From an uncultured Alphaproteobacteria bacterium (GTDB taxonomy: Bacteria > Pseudomonadota > Alphaproteobacteria > HIMB59 > GCA-002718135): a DNA stretch of 64,000 nucleotides. The stretch covers positions 124,001-188,000 of the forward strand of contig CACMRK010000001.1 in NCBI GenBank assembly GCA_902616075.1, given 5' to 3'. Made by a program: the position numbers and the translations under genes. The notes beneath the pieces were generated by a model. It made no database searches, was not told the origin of the DNA, and saw only the letters and a program-made list of their open reading frames with translations. Shown here one piece after another: positions 8,798 to 17,915 of this stretch. Numbering within the stretch: position 1 is the stretch's first letter; each line of letters begins with the position of its first letter.

Positions 8798-9820
8798 TTA
8801 AATTTTAACTTCTTTCCTTAGCTTATCAGATTTATACGACTTGAAGACTAATGATAAACTCTTTATGTTATCTTCACCGCTGGTGTCGTGTTCAATATTA
8901 TTTATTAATGAATCAATGAAATGTTTGTGAGTATTAATTACACTTTCCTGAATTTGATCCCAAGGCTTTGAAATCCATTTATATTTCTTTGGTTTTCCAT
9001 CATAAATCTTCTTCTTATTATTTTTGTGAATAGTAATTTTGTAATTGTAATCCAAATCAATTGAGCCATTAGAGAATTCTAAATTAACTAGTGTTTGAGC
9101 AAATCTATCTGGTTTTTTTATTGAAGAAATAGATGCATCAACAATGGTAATACTTTTATTTTTATTTCTTATTAAGGATATAAAATCTGTTTCACCTTTA
9201 AATTTATTATTTGTATTTTGATTTACTGTATAAATACTTTTTGCTTCTCCCATAAAAAATCTACTTAAATCAAACAAATGGATTCCAACGTCTAAGGTCA
9301 AATACTCTTTTAAATCATATAAATATGTTTGATTGGTATATCCAACAGGATTGGCATGTCTAAAAGATATTTTGGCATAATGAGGTTTAGTTAAATTCTC
9401 CTTATTTATAATTTCTTTTAATTTTAATAGAGGGCTTTGCCATCTAAAATTCTCATGCACCATAAGTGGTGTTTTGTTTTTTTTATATAAAGAAACAATT
9501 TTTTTTGCATTTGATAAATTTTCAGCAAATGGTTTTTGTATAGAAGTTGGAATTTTATACTTAGATAAAATTTTACCAATATTTAAATGTGTCTCCATTG
9601 TTGTTACAACATCAACAAAATCGATTTTATGTTTTTTTAACATTAACTCTATCGATGAATAAGAATGTAAAATGTTAAATTTAGATTTAAATTTATTAGC
9701 TTTTTTAATATCTAAATCACAAACACATATTATTTCAATATTTTTTAATTCTTTCCAAGCTAAAATATGATTTTCAGCAAAGAAACCGCAACCAATTAAC
9801 GCTCCTTTTAATTTTTTCAT
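8798..9820 (-). CDS. Gfo/Idh/MocA family dehydrogenase, possibly D-apiose dehydrogenase (ApsD-like)
   Basis: 340 residues, normal length. The N-terminal Rossmann motif is GALIGCGFFAENH; the usual EKP is here QKP (95-97, in QKPFAENL). HENFRWQSP and the C-terminal DTSGEDNIKSL resemble, as I remember it, the D-apiose dehydrogenase subgroup. It would oxidise a sugar with NAD(P)+ to a lactone or keto-sugar in the cytosol. It overlaps the upstream lactonase-like gene by 4 bases, so dehydrogenase and lactonase are co-translated. Family certain, substrate inferred from the pair. Confidence 0.82.
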   Translation of the reverse strand: MKKLKGALIGCGFFAENHILAWKELKNIEIICVCDLDIKKANKFKSKFNILHSYSSIELMLKKHKIDFVDVVTTMETHLNIGKILSKYKIPTSIQKPFAENLSNAKKIVSLYKKNKTPLMVHENFRWQSPLLKLKEIINKENLTKPHYAKISFRHANPVGYTNQTYLYDLKEYLTLDVGIHLFDLSRFFMGEAKSIYTVNQNTNNKFKGETDFISLIRNKNKSITIVDASISSIKKPDRFAQTLVNLEFSNGSIDLDYNYKITIHKNNKKKIYDGKPKKYKWISKPWDQIQESVINTHKHFIDSLINNIEHDTSGEDNIKSLSLVFKSYKSDKLRKEVKI

Positions 9821-11658
9821 TTATCTTCTATAAATTTAATTTCTAAGGGCTCAAACGTATATGGACTTGTATTATATTTAAAGTTAAAAAAAGAAAAATC
9901 ATTATTAAAAATATCAGTATAATTGTTTAAATTAAGCTTATATTGATTACTAAAATTTATTTCAGGAATAATAATTTCCTTTTTTTGTTTTGAGGAATTA
10001 ACAAATAAATAATACTTTTTATCATTTAGTACAATTTTTAATCCATAAACTTCGTTAACTGGATTAAATTTAAAAATTTCTGAATTTGTTAATGAAATAA
10101 GAAAATTATTTAAATGATACAATGGTCTTTTGGTATTATCTTTATTTAATATTCCATGATGCCCATAAATAGAATTAAAAGTAAAAAATTTTGATTCTTT
10201 ATTTATTGATTGAATAAAAATTGCCAGTGTCCAAGTTAGTGAAAATAATTGATCATGCCTTGGATCGCTATCAGCCATTTCTAATCTTATTTTGTTTTTA
10301 TTACTTACAAGACTTTCACCATACGGATTGAAATGCATACCAATAGAAATTGGACCAATATGAACATTGGTACTATTAGAAAAATTTTTTAGTGTTTTAA
10401 GGATATAAGGTATAGTTTCAGGTGTATTTAATACACCAAAATCACTAGAATCATGAACAATTGGAGTGAAGGAAAAACTAACCAAATCATAAAACATTTT
10501 TGGTCTTTTTCTATTTAATTCTGTAAAATTAGTGACCATTCCAGAAACAATTTCACTATTAGAAAATATCTTTTTCGCAATTTTATAGTATTCATTTAAT
10601 TCCGGAGCTTTAGGCCATTCACCAGCTGGTTGAAAACTATTCAAATATATTTTTGGACAAATTAAAATTTTATCTAAATTAATAGTATTTTCAGTTACAA
10701 AATTGTAAATTTTTTTTAACTCATCATCAGGATCATTAGTATGATCAACCAAAGCTACAAGGAATACTTTGTTCTGAGATCTTGAAATTACATTTATAAA
10801 ATCTTCAGTAAAATCAATAAGATAGTAATAATAATCAAAGTTATTTATTAAATTATCATCAGGAATAATTAAAGAATCAATTTTTATACCAATTTTAGGA
10901 AATTTATAAGGAGTGGTATGATCAATTTTTACAATATTCTTAGACGGAAAAGATATTTGTTTTTTATTTACTATATCTATTTTAACAGTTTGAGAGAAAT
11001 TAGACCCCCCTTTTTCTAGATATGGAAAAGGATTTAATAAAGAACCACTATATATTTTGTAAGAAGCATCACCCCAGTTTCTTTGATCCTCCATTTCAAA
11101 TAAAATACCCTTAAAATTAATATTAACCAACAAACTATCATCTAAAGTATAAGCAAGGTTTTTAAATTTAAAAAATGGTTGGTCAGGTTTTATATTTTCT
11201 GGAAATTTTTTTTCCTCTTTCAAATCGTTCCCTTTTGTTACAATGATGTTTGAACCAACATGATTTTGTAATGGAATTAATAAATTAAAACCTATTCTAT
11301 TAGTCCAAAAATCAGTTAAAAATTCTCCTTCAGAGGATAGAGTGATAGAATTATCAGAAAATAATATAACATTTCTTGTTTTAAGAATTTCATCTATACC
11401 ATATTCTAAATCGAATATATATTCTAAGGATGTATCAAAGTTCTCTTCATAATTTAGAATTTTAGGATCATAGTTATTCCAATTTTTGTCTCTTACCAAA
11501 AATGATATCATCTTTAAAATTTGAAAATTTTGAAAAGTTATATTTCGAAAAAAAAGATTATCTTTTAATAAGGTAAAATTATTATTTGAATTTTTTATAA
11601 ATTTTTCTTCCAACAATTTAGAGTTATACATATAATTTAGATACTGATTTATAATCAT
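9817..11658 (-). CDS. ApnL-like (D-apionate lactonase family) protein
   Basis: 613 residues, close to the roughly 600 of D-apionate lactonases. The most recognisable segment is FEMEDQRNWGDASYKIYS (187-204), followed by a barrel-like half with VALVDHTNDP, HVGSN and IGPISIGMHFNPYG. Pairing with the Gfo/Idh/MocA gene (4-base overlap) fits the two-step oxidation sugar to lactone to acid. No signal peptide, so cytosolic. The start could also be the ATG at 11631, since the called start lies 35 bases inside the preceding gene. The family call rests on motif memory, so the lactonase function is likely but not proven. Confidence 0.6.
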   Translation of the reverse strand: MIINQYLNYMYNSKLLEEKFIKNSNNNFTLLKDNLFFRNITFQNFQILKMISFLVRDKNWNNYDPKILNYEENFDTSLEYIFDLEYGIDEILKTRNVILFSDNSITLSSEGEFLTDFWTNRIGFNLLIPLQNHVGSNIIVTKGNDLKEEKKFPENIKPDQPFFKFKNLAYTLDDSLLVNINFKGILFEMEDQRNWGDASYKIYSGSLLNPFPYLEKGGSNFSQTVKIDIVNKKQISFPSKNIVKIDHTTPYKFPKIGIKIDSLIIPDDNLINNFDYYYYLIDFTEDFINVISRSQNKVFLVALVDHTNDPDDELKKIYNFVTENTINLDKILICPKIYLNSFQPAGEWPKAPELNEYYKIAKKIFSNSEIVSGMVTNFTELNRKRPKMFYDLVSFSFTPIVHDSSDFGVLNTPETIPYILKTLKNFSNSTNVHIGPISIGMHFNPYGESLVSNKNKIRLEMADSDPRHDQLFSLTWTLAIFIQSINKESKFFTFNSIYGHHGILNKDNTKRPLYHLNNFLISLTNSEIFKFNPVNEVYGLKIVLNDKKYYLFVNSSKQKKEIIIPEINFSNQYKLNLNNYTDIFNNDFSFFNFKYNTSPYTFEPLEIKFIEDK

Positions 11659-12886
11659 TATATTCTGATATTAAATCTGATTTATTTTTTTCATATTTTG
11701 TATTTTGGATTAAACTTAAAAAAATAAGTTCTCGTTGAGCAAAACTACCTCCAAGGTATTTAAATTGTGATTTAATTATATTTTCGTTTAATAATTCATT
11801 TGTTTTCATACTGTGAATGATTGGCTTTAAGTAATTAATATAATTTTCTTTAAAAGAATTTTCTAAATAATTTTCTTCCATTCTCTCTTCAAGTTGCTGA
11901 AAATAATCTTGTTCATTGTAGTATAAGTAATAAAAAATAAGATGATAATCAATGAATGGAAGTATGTGTTGATTTTTAAAATATTCAGCATAATCTTTTA
12001 ATTTATCCATTCTTTCTTTAACATCCACTCCTTTGTAATGAAGTCTTAATAAAAAAGAACAAGCATTACAAAAATCTAAATAAAAAATTTCTGAAGAAGA
12101 GAAATAATTATCAAATAGTTTTAAACTTTTCTCATATTCTTGATTGTAGAATAATATTAATGATTGGTGCCACCATATATGTCTTTTTATTGGCCCATAA
12201 ATTGACCAATTAATATTATTAAAATTATCATTGTTATTAATTGAGTTGCTATTCTCATTATCGTGTACATGCAAAAGGGCATGCCAACTCCACAAATCAT
12301 TTGATGATTGTTTTAGTGAATTTAAGGCTAAAAGTTTAGCTTTATCAATTATATTATTTTCTTCAAAAGCATAGCTAGTCATCCCTAAAAGTAAATTATA
12401 ATGCTGATCATTTTCAGACCACTTACATAGTATTTCTTCATGTTTATTTAAAAATTTACTATCAATACCCAAGAAAATATTATTAAAATGAAATAATCTG
12501 ATTGCAAAAATATCCTTGGGATTATTTTTTATAATTAATTCCAATTTATTTAATAAATTTTTTAAATCATTTTTAATCCAGAGATTTACTATCTCTAAAT
12601 ATTGATGAAAATAATCATTTACTTCATCAGTGGAAATTGATTTGAATGTTTCTCTAGCTAATGAAATTTTTTGTACATCCCTAGAAAAAAGCAATAAAAC
12701 TATTTTTAATAATTTTGGAGCATTAAATTCTGGTTTTTTTTTAATTAATTTGTTAGTTTTATAAAAAGCATCTTTCTTAAAATAAATATATGAATCGATA
12801 CATTCTTTGAAACTATTTATTTCATCATCTTTATTACTATCTATCCATTTATAAAAGTAATTATTTTGCATTTGATAATAATACAC
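11624..12886 (-). CDS. TTC38-like tetratricopeptide-repeat protein
   Basis: 420 residues. The centre matches the TTC38 pattern: ALRLFHFNNIFLG, then QHYNLLLGMTSYAFEE (about 161-176), DLWSWHALLHVHDNE (about 197-211) and HIWWHQSLILFYNQ (236-249), with conserved His and Trp residues spaced as in that family. No enzymatic function is established for these helical-repeat proteins. It is first in a three-gene minus-strand unit with the ApnL-like protein and the dehydrogenase, and its end overlaps the next gene by 35 bases. It may assist or regulate the sugar-acid module. The first in-frame ATGs are close together, so the start may be five codons later. Confidence 0.72.
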   Translation of the reverse strand: MYYYQMQNNYFYKWIDSNKDDEINSFKECIDSYIYFKKDAFYKTNKLIKKKPEFNAPKLLKIVLLLFSRDVQKISLARETFKSISTDEVNDYFHQYLEIVNLWIKNDLKNLLNKLELIIKNNPKDIFAIRLFHFNNIFLGIDSKFLNKHEEILCKWSENDQHYNLLLGMTSYAFEENNIIDKAKLLALNSLKQSSNDLWSWHALLHVHDNENSNSINNNDNFNNINWSIYGPIKRHIWWHQSLILFYNQEYEKSLKLFDNYFSSSEIFYLDFCNACSFLLRLHYKGVDVKERMDKLKDYAEYFKNQHILPFIDYHLIFYYLYYNEQDYFQQLEERMEENYLENSFKENYINYLKPIIHSMKTNELLNENIIKSQFKYLGGSFAQRELIFLSLIQNTKYEKNKSDLISEYNDYKSVSKLYV

Positions 12887-12913
12887 ATAATCTAACGATG
12901 TTAAATATTAATA

Positions 12914-13804
12914 TTATGAATTAATATTTAATCTCTTTCTTGTAATTTCTTTATTTAATTGAAGTTCTCTGTAAGAAATTAGAAGCACACCACAAAAAAT
13001 TACAGAAGCACCTAACCAGGTATAAAAATCAGGTTTATCACTAAAGACAAAATATCCAATTATTGATGAAACTACTAATCCTAAAAATGAATAAGGTTGA
13101 GTCATAGTTACATCAACTAATTTATATGCATGATTTAATGCAATATGTAATATAGTTCCTGACATTGCAGCACATAATATAAAAATAATTGTTTTTAAGC
13201 TTGGCTGATCCCAAAAATATATAACTAATGGAAATGAAAAAAGACTCATATAAACATACTGGTGTGATAATATTGTTATAGCACTATCATCCTTAGATAC
13301 TTTTTTAGTTAAAATTATAACTACTGACCAAATTAGCGATGAAATAAGCGCCATATATATTCCAATAGAAATATCAATAATACCGGGTCTCAATATTATT
13401 AACATTCCTAGAAAACCCATCACTAATGCAATTGACCTATATAAATAAATTTTTTCTTTTAAAAATATCACAGCTAAGATTGTAACAATGATAGGAACTA
13501 TAAAATGAATGGCTGTCATTTTCTCTAATGGAAGCATAGCTAAAGCTGCAAAACCAAGTAGCATTGCAGGTAAATTTAGTGCTGACCGTAAAATATGAAT
13601 TTTTAAATTTTTTGTTCTAAATACTTCAAATTTTGTTTTTAGAATGTAAGGGGTGATAATTAAGAATCCAAAGAAAAAACGTAAAAAACCAGTTGTAAAT
13701 ACATTTAATTCTTCTTGAGCTAATTTTATAAATGTACCCATAAGAGTACCAAAAATAATTGATATAATAATTAAAAAAATTGCAAATTGATTATTGTTTA
13801 ACAA
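12914..13804 (-). CDS. EamA/DMT family permease (paralogue group A)
   Basis: 296 residues with ten predicted hydrophobic helices in two EamA repeats. Group signatures are NVFTTGFLRFFFGFLIITPY near the start, and IVPIIVTILAVIFLKEKI and GMLIILRPG at the end of the first repeat. It is clearly related to the tandem permeases at 42380 and 43273 (shared N-terminal pattern and QYxYMSLFSFPL-like segment). Inner-membrane exporter or importer of small metabolites; substrate unknown. It follows the TTC38-like gene's upstream side by 27 bases on the same strand. Confidence 0.88.
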   Translation of the reverse strand: MLNNNQFAIFLIIISIIFGTLMGTFIKLAQEELNVFTTGFLRFFFGFLIITPYILKTKFEVFRTKNLKIHILRSALNLPAMLLGFAALAMLPLEKMTAIHFIVPIIVTILAVIFLKEKIYLYRSIALVMGFLGMLIILRPGIIDISIGIYMALISSLIWSVVIILTKKVSKDDSAITILSHQYVYMSLFSFPLVIYFWDQPSLKTIIFILCAAMSGTILHIALNHAYKLVDVTMTQPYSFLGLVVSSIIGYFVFSDKPDFYTWLGASVIFCGVLLISYRELQLNKEITRKRLNINS

Positions 13805-13900
13805 ATAATATTCCTAGCTAAAAAGAATTAAGATAATAATAACACAATTTTTCCTTATTTATATCTCTATTAAAACAAAATTTGATTATATTTTTAAAAT

Positions 13901-13975
13901 TGTGGCACTTATCAAAAGAATAGTTCTTTTTTTCATAACATTAATTTTCATTATAATTCTCCTTGTAGGTGCCAC
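13901..13975. repeat. Inverted pair GTGGCAC ... GTGCCAC upstream of yjbQ
   Basis: GTGGCAC at 13902-13908 and its exact reverse complement GTGCCAC at 13969-13975 lie 60 bases apart in the spacer between a leftward permease and yjbQ. The left arm with flank, TGTGGCACTTAT, differs by one base from the consensus of the inverted repeat at 17916-17984. G+C-rich heptamers are uncommon in this DNA. It may be an operator or coincidence; it also falls inside a possible 28-codon frame. Confidence 0.25.
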
Positions 13976-13988
13976 GACTTCATTTTAA
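13902..13988 (+). CDS. Possible 28-aa membrane peptide
   Basis: GTG-started frame MALIKRIVLFFITLIFIIIL followed by LVGATTSF, a basic start plus one strong hydrophobic helix, ending 9 bases before the yjbQ start codon. There is no visible ribosome-binding site, and A+T-rich DNA readily yields hydrophobic short frames, so support is weak. If real it would be a co-transcribed single-pass peptide. Confidence 0.3.
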   Translation: MALIKRIVLFFITLIFIIILLVGATTSF

Positions 13989-13997
13989 GATTAGAAA

Positions 13998-14417
13998 ATG
14001 TTAAATCTACAAGATGAATTGATAATTTCTAATAATGGACAGGGAATGTATGAAATTACAAATAATGTTCATGATTGGATTCTAAAAAATAATATAATTA
14101 AAGGTCAGCTAAATTTATTTTTACAACACACTTCTGCTTCATTAACAATAATGGAAAATGCTAGCCCTGATGTATTAGATGATATTAATTCTTTTTTTCA
14201 AAGAATAGTTCCTGAAGATGCTTCATTATATAAACACGGTTATGAAGGAGATGATGATATGCCTGCTCACATAAAATCTATGCTTACTCAAACTTCATTA
14301 ACAATTCCTATAAACAATAAAGAAATGAAATTAGGGGTGTGGCAGGGAATATATCTAATTGAACACAGGTACAGTAAATACAAAAGAAAAATAATTCTTA
14401 GTTATATAGGTGAGTAA
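13998..14417 (+). CDS. yjbQ: YjbQ/UPF0047 family protein (secondary thiamine-phosphate synthase-like)
   Basis: 139 residues, the standard length. Diagnostic segments are LFLQHTSASLTIMENA (about 42-57), YKHGYEGDDDMPAHIKSML and GVWQGIYLIEHR. The family forms trimers with a metal site built from His and Asp/Glu residues in these motifs. Members can substitute weakly for thiamine-phosphate synthase, but the physiological role is unsettled. Cytosolic. It ends one base before a convergent MFS gene. Confidence 0.93.
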   Translation: MLNLQDELIISNNGQGMYEITNNVHDWILKNNIIKGQLNLFLQHTSASLTIMENASPDVLDDINSFFQRIVPEDASLYKHGYEGDDDMPAHIKSMLTQTSLTIPINNKEMKLGVWQGIYLIEHRYSKYKRKIILSYIGE

Positions 14418-14418
14418 A

Positions 14419-15606
14419 TTATACTCTTACATTTTTTAAATTACTTTGATCTAAAATAATTTTTGATAAATTATTAGGTATAAAGAATGAAGCGATTAAA
14501 GATAGAAGAGCAAAAAAAGAACCAATTAAAAAAACTATTGAGTGAGAATTAATCCAAACAAATCCTAAAATTACTGGGATAAATACTGCGGCTATGTGAT
14601 TGATAGTAAATGAAACACCTGCAGTACTTGCAATATCTTTTGGGTCAGCAATTTTTTGAAAATATGTATTAATTGCAATAGCTAAGGCAAAAAACATATG
14701 ATCAATAATATATAAACCTGCTGCAACATAAGCATTAGTCACGAATGCATAAGATGTAAAAACAATTACGAGTCCAATATATTCAAATATTAGACATTTC
14801 TTCTCACCAAATATATTTATTAACTTTCCAATACGTTCTGCAAAAAACCAATTAAAAATATAATTAACTAAAAATAGTAAAGTAACTTGCGATGCTGAAT
14901 ATCCAAATTTTTCTACCATTAAAAAAGCTGCAAAAACTACAAAAATTTGTCTTCTAGCACCTGATAAAAAAATTAAGATATAGTAAAGAGAATATTCTTT
15001 TTTTAGAATTATTTTTTTATGTTGCTTATTTCTGATTTCAAAAAAAGGAAAAGAAATAAACAAGTAAAAAGAAATAAAAATACAAATTAATCCTGCAATT
15101 AAAAATATGAACTTATAATCTAAATTAAAGATTTCTAATAAACTCCAAATAATACAATACAAAAATAAGGACGTAATTGAGCTAACAGCTAATAATTTTC
15201 CTAGAACTGGTGGAGCTTCCTCTTTTGAAAGCCATTGTAAACTCAAAGAATTTTTGGCTGTTTCACAATAATGAAAGCCAGTACTCATAATAATTGTTGT
15301 AAAATACAAACCATAAACAGTTGGTAAGAAACCTGTAATTGCAACACCAAAACCAGTTAAGGCTAAAGAAAAAATAGCAAAATATTGTTCTTTAAAATAG
15401 AACAGTAAAAAAATAATAGTAAATGCTAGGAAGCCAGGTATCTCTCTGATACTTTGAAGTATTCCAATTTCGACTCCAGTAAAACTTGCTCTTTCAATTG
15501 AGAAATTATTTAATAAAACCATCCAAGTACTAAATGCAATAGGCATAGCTATTGAGGATAAAATAAGTAATGTAATTGGATTATTGTTATTAATTGTTAA
15601 TTTCAT
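14419..15606 (-). CDS. Major facilitator superfamily transporter
   Basis: 395 residues with about twelve hydrophobic segments in two halves and a short charged central loop (about 195-205, NKQHKKIILKKE). The short motif GARRQIFVVFAAF starts the second half. The overall pattern matches MFS permeases of unknown substrate common in marine Alphaproteobacteria. It is divergent from the cupin gene, with 53 bases between them. Inner membrane; substrate unknown. Confidence 0.82.
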   Translation of the reverse strand: MKLTINNNNPITLLILSSIAMPIAFSTWMVLLNNFSIERASFTGVEIGILQSIREIPGFLAFTIIFLLFYFKEQYFAIFSLALTGFGVAITGFLPTVYGLYFTTIIMSTGFHYCETAKNSLSLQWLSKEEAPPVLGKLLAVSSITSLFLYCIIWSLLEIFNLDYKFIFLIAGLICIFISFYLFISFPFFEIRNKQHKKIILKKEYSLYYILIFLSGARRQIFVVFAAFLMVEKFGYSASQVTLLFLVNYIFNWFFAERIGKLINIFGEKKCLIFEYIGLVIVFTSYAFVTNAYVAAGLYIIDHMFFALAIAINTYFQKIADPKDIASTAGVSFTINHIAAVFIPVILGFVWINSHSIVFLIGSFFALLSLIASFFIPNNLSKIILDQSNLKNVRV

Positions 15607-15647
15607 AATATTTAAAATAGTTTAATAATTTGTTAATAACACAAAGT

Positions 15648-15653
15648 AGGAGG
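15648..15653 (+). promoter_or_regulatory. Strong Shine-Dalgarno site of the cupin gene
   Basis: A perfect AGGAGG lies 6 bases before the ATG at 15660. Most genes in this window have only partial or no such site, so this one suggests high expression of the cupin protein. Confidence 0.7.
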
Positions 15654-15659
15654 TTTTGA

Positions 15660-16022
15660 ATGTCTAATGTAATGAGAAAATCTTTTTCTGAAGGTGAAAT
15701 TAAAACACCAAATAAAGCTCATTCATCAACAGTTACTCTTGGAAATGTTACTATGAGTAAGACAACTTTACAACCTGGATGGAGTTGGAGTTCATGCATA
15801 AAACCAATTGTAGGAACTGAAAGTTGTCAAGCTGGTCATGTTGGTGTTGTTGTTCAAGGTGAAATGAGAGTAAAACACGATGATGGTTCTGAAGATTATT
15901 TTAAAGCAGGTGATGCATATTATTTAGCACCAGGGCATGATGGGTGGATAGTTAGTGATGATGAATTTATCTCATACGAATTTACTTCTGATCAAAAAGA
16001 TTTTGGACCATGGAAAAAATAA
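15660..16022 (+). CDS. Single-domain cupin protein
   Basis: 120 residues forming one beta-barrel cupin. The conserved motif GHVGVVVQGEMRVKHDDGSE is followed by AGDAYYLAPGHDGWIVSDDE, with His residues near 59 and 94 suited to metal binding. No other domain is attached. Such small cupins may bind sugars or organic acids or act as isomerases/dioxygenases; nothing here decides which. It has the best ribosome-binding site in the window and is the only plus-strand gene in a convergent pair with a hairpin after it, both fitting a highly expressed monocistronic gene. Confidence 0.85.
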   Translation: MSNVMRKSFSEGEIKTPNKAHSSTVTLGNVTMSKTTLQPGWSWSSCIKPIVGTESCQAGHVGVVVQGEMRVKHDDGSEDYFKAGDAYYLAPGHDGWIVSDDEFISYEFTSDQKDFGPWKK

Positions 16023-16025
16023 ATT

Positions 16026-16048
16026 AATAGCTGGAATTTCCAGCTATT
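16026..16048. terminator. Hairpin between convergent cupin and EamA genes
   Basis: AATAGCTGGA and TCCAGCTATT form a perfect 10-bp stem around a 3-base loop, in the 30-base spacer between two converging stop codons. On the minus strand it is followed by a T-rich run (AATTTATTTTTT); on the plus strand the tail is weaker. It probably terminates both transcripts. Confidence 0.7.
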
Positions 16049-16052
16049 ATAT

Positions 16053-16964
16053 TCAATGACCTCTATTAAATTGATCACGAAATCTTGAATCTTTTTTAAT
16101 ATATGGCCTAATACCTATATTTGTTTCTCTAATTATTATATAAATTCCACTAGAGACAATAATTATCGATCCTATAATTTCAAAAATATCAGGTATTTCG
16201 ACAAAGAATAAATAACTAAGTATAGCTCCTGAAAAAATTTGTGAATATTGTATTGGAGCAAAAATACTGGACTCTAAAAACTTAGAGGCAATTGTTAAAC
16301 AATTACCTCCTATGCCACAAATTATTCCACAAAAAATCAGTATCATTAAATCATTAAATGATAAAGTTACGTGATTATTGATAGAAATTAATCCATTTAG
16401 AACAGTTGCAGATAAAAAAGCATAAAAAGTAAAAGCAATCGATGATTGATTATTTGAATATTTTCTAACTAAAGTAATGTTAATTGCCATTAAAAATGCT
16501 GAAAAAATTAAACCAAACAAACTTAATGAAAAATGAACAGTGCCAGGTCTACTTACAATTAACACACCTAAAAAGCCGACGATTACAGCAGACCATCTTC
16601 TTATACCAACTTTTTCACCTAAAAAAAAATGTGATAACATTGTTATAATTAATGGTGCACTAAATAAAATTGGATAGATTTCATTGAACGAATGTTTTCT
16701 AAAAGAATAGACTACTAAAGCTCCAGATATTAATCCGAATAATCCTCTAAGAAGCTGAATATGAATAATATCATTTTTTAGTGAGCTCCATTTGTTTAAA
16801 AAATAAAGAGTTAATAATGTTGGTATAAAACTAAAAAGACAAATATAAAAATTTATTTGAAAAACAGAATATTCATTAACTAGGTATTTTTTAATTATTG
16901 TATCTAAAATGACAAATATTGTGTAACCAATAAATCCAATACTAATTCCAGATAAAACATTCAT
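16053..16964 (-). CDS. EamA/DMT family permease (paralogue group B)
   Basis: 303 residues, ten hydrophobic helices in two EamA repeats. Key segments are LRGLFGLISGALVVYSF (about 71-87), FLGEKVGIRRWSAVIVGFLGVLIVSRPG (first-repeat end) and LFFVEIPDIFEIIGS in the second repeat. It resembles the permease at 20267 more than group A. The basic C-terminal tail (DSRFRDQFNRGH) would be cytosolic. Substrate unknown. Confidence 0.87.
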   Translation of the reverse strand: MNVLSGISIGFIGYTIFVILDTIIKKYLVNEYSVFQINFYICLFSFIPTLLTLYFLNKWSSLKNDIIHIQLLRGLFGLISGALVVYSFRKHSFNEIYPILFSAPLIITMLSHFFLGEKVGIRRWSAVIVGFLGVLIVSRPGTVHFSLSLFGLIFSAFLMAINITLVRKYSNNQSSIAFTFYAFLSATVLNGLISINNHVTLSFNDLMILIFCGIICGIGGNCLTIASKFLESSIFAPIQYSQIFSGAILSYLFFVEIPDIFEIIGSIIIVSSGIYIIIRETNIGIRPYIKKDSRFRDQFNRGH

Positions 16965-17026
16965 ATGATTTGATTAAAAAGAATTTAATTTTTAAATCTA
17001 TTATTTCAGATTCTAATAAATAAATA

Positions 17027-17806
17027 TTAATTTTTTCTTATTGTTTCATTATAATGGTTATTCAGTTCTAGTAGATGTTGATAAGCTTCATGGTCAAAAT
17101 TATCTTTTGCTACTGTATCTGTTTTAAAATTATTGAAGGTATCTTTCCCTCTTACACAAATAGCACTATCATTTTTACTTTTTAATTGTTTCATATCAGG
17201 AGAAATAAATTGAAAATTTAAACCTATTCTTCTGTCATTACTAAAATTAGGTTGAGATGCGTGTAATGTTAGACCATGATGAAAAGAAACTTCACCGGGT
17301 TCTAACGGACATGATACTGCTTTATTTATATCAATATCTTTTACAGTTTGACCTCTAGATAAAACATTATTTTTATCTTCAGTTGAATGATGTTCAAAAA
17401 ATCCATTTTTATGGGAACCTGGAATCATTTGCATACAACCACTTTGATCATTAGCTTTGGATAAAGCTAACCATGCACTTACTTGTTTTTCATTGTTATC
17501 AAATCCCCAATAGGTAAGATCTTGATGCCAACTTACGTGTGTTTTAGTGTTTGGTTCTTTTATTATAAAAGTTGCATTATATAACAATATATTTTTACCA
17601 ATTATTTCTTCGACAAAATCAAGCAATATTTTATTAGTTGCTATTTCATACACCCATTTCATTATTGTATAAGTTTTCACAATATAATGAAGCTTACCTA
17701 ATTTTTTTTCTGAGTCTTCTAATTTATTTCTAAAAAAATTTGCCTCTTTTGCATTATAAATTTTTAATGGTGAAAAATAGCCATTTAGATCATAAAAATC
17801 TTTCAT
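17027..17806 (-). CDS. Phytanoyl-CoA dioxygenase (PhyH) family Fe(II)/2OG oxygenase
   Basis: The frame reaches back to 17866, but MKDFYDLNGYFSPLKIYN at 17806 is the expected beginning of PhyH proteins. The upstream 20 residues are hydrophobic and unlike the family, so I place the start at 17806 (259 residues). The iron site is the HQD of SWHQDLTYW and the distal His in FHHGLTLHAS, with RRIGLNFQF supplying the 2OG-binding Arg. Reaction: hydroxylation of a small organic substrate with O2 and 2-oxoglutarate. It is divergent from the deacetylase gene across a spacer containing a 12-bp inverted repeat. Confidence 0.85.
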   Translation of the reverse strand: MKDFYDLNGYFSPLKIYNAKEANFFRNKLEDSEKKLGKLHYIVKTYTIMKWVYEIATNKILLDFVEEIIGKNILLYNATFIIKEPNTKTHVSWHQDLTYWGFDNNEKQVSAWLALSKANDQSGCMQMIPGSHKNGFFEHHSTEDKNNVLSRGQTVKDIDINKAVSCPLEPGEVSFHHGLTLHASQPNFSNDRRIGLNFQFISPDMKQLKSKNDSAICVRGKDTFNNFKTDTVAKDNFDHEAYQHLLELNNHYNETIRKN

Positions 17807-17915
17807 TATTAAAATATTATTTAAATTGATTATTAATTCAATAAAAATTGACAATAAAAAAACCAATTAAACAAATAATTAATAAATCAAATATTAAAAC
17901 AAATTCCATATTGGT

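Noticed and set aside
12171-12181. Another GTGCCAC copy as a regulatory site
   Set aside because: It falls inside the conserved WWH codons of the TTC38-like gene and is explained by coding.
17807-17866. N-terminal hydrophobic extension of the PhyH protein as a signal peptide
   Set aside because: Family members begin near MKDFYDLNGYF and are cytosolic; the upstream 20 residues are a chance hydrophobic read-through of the promoter spacer.
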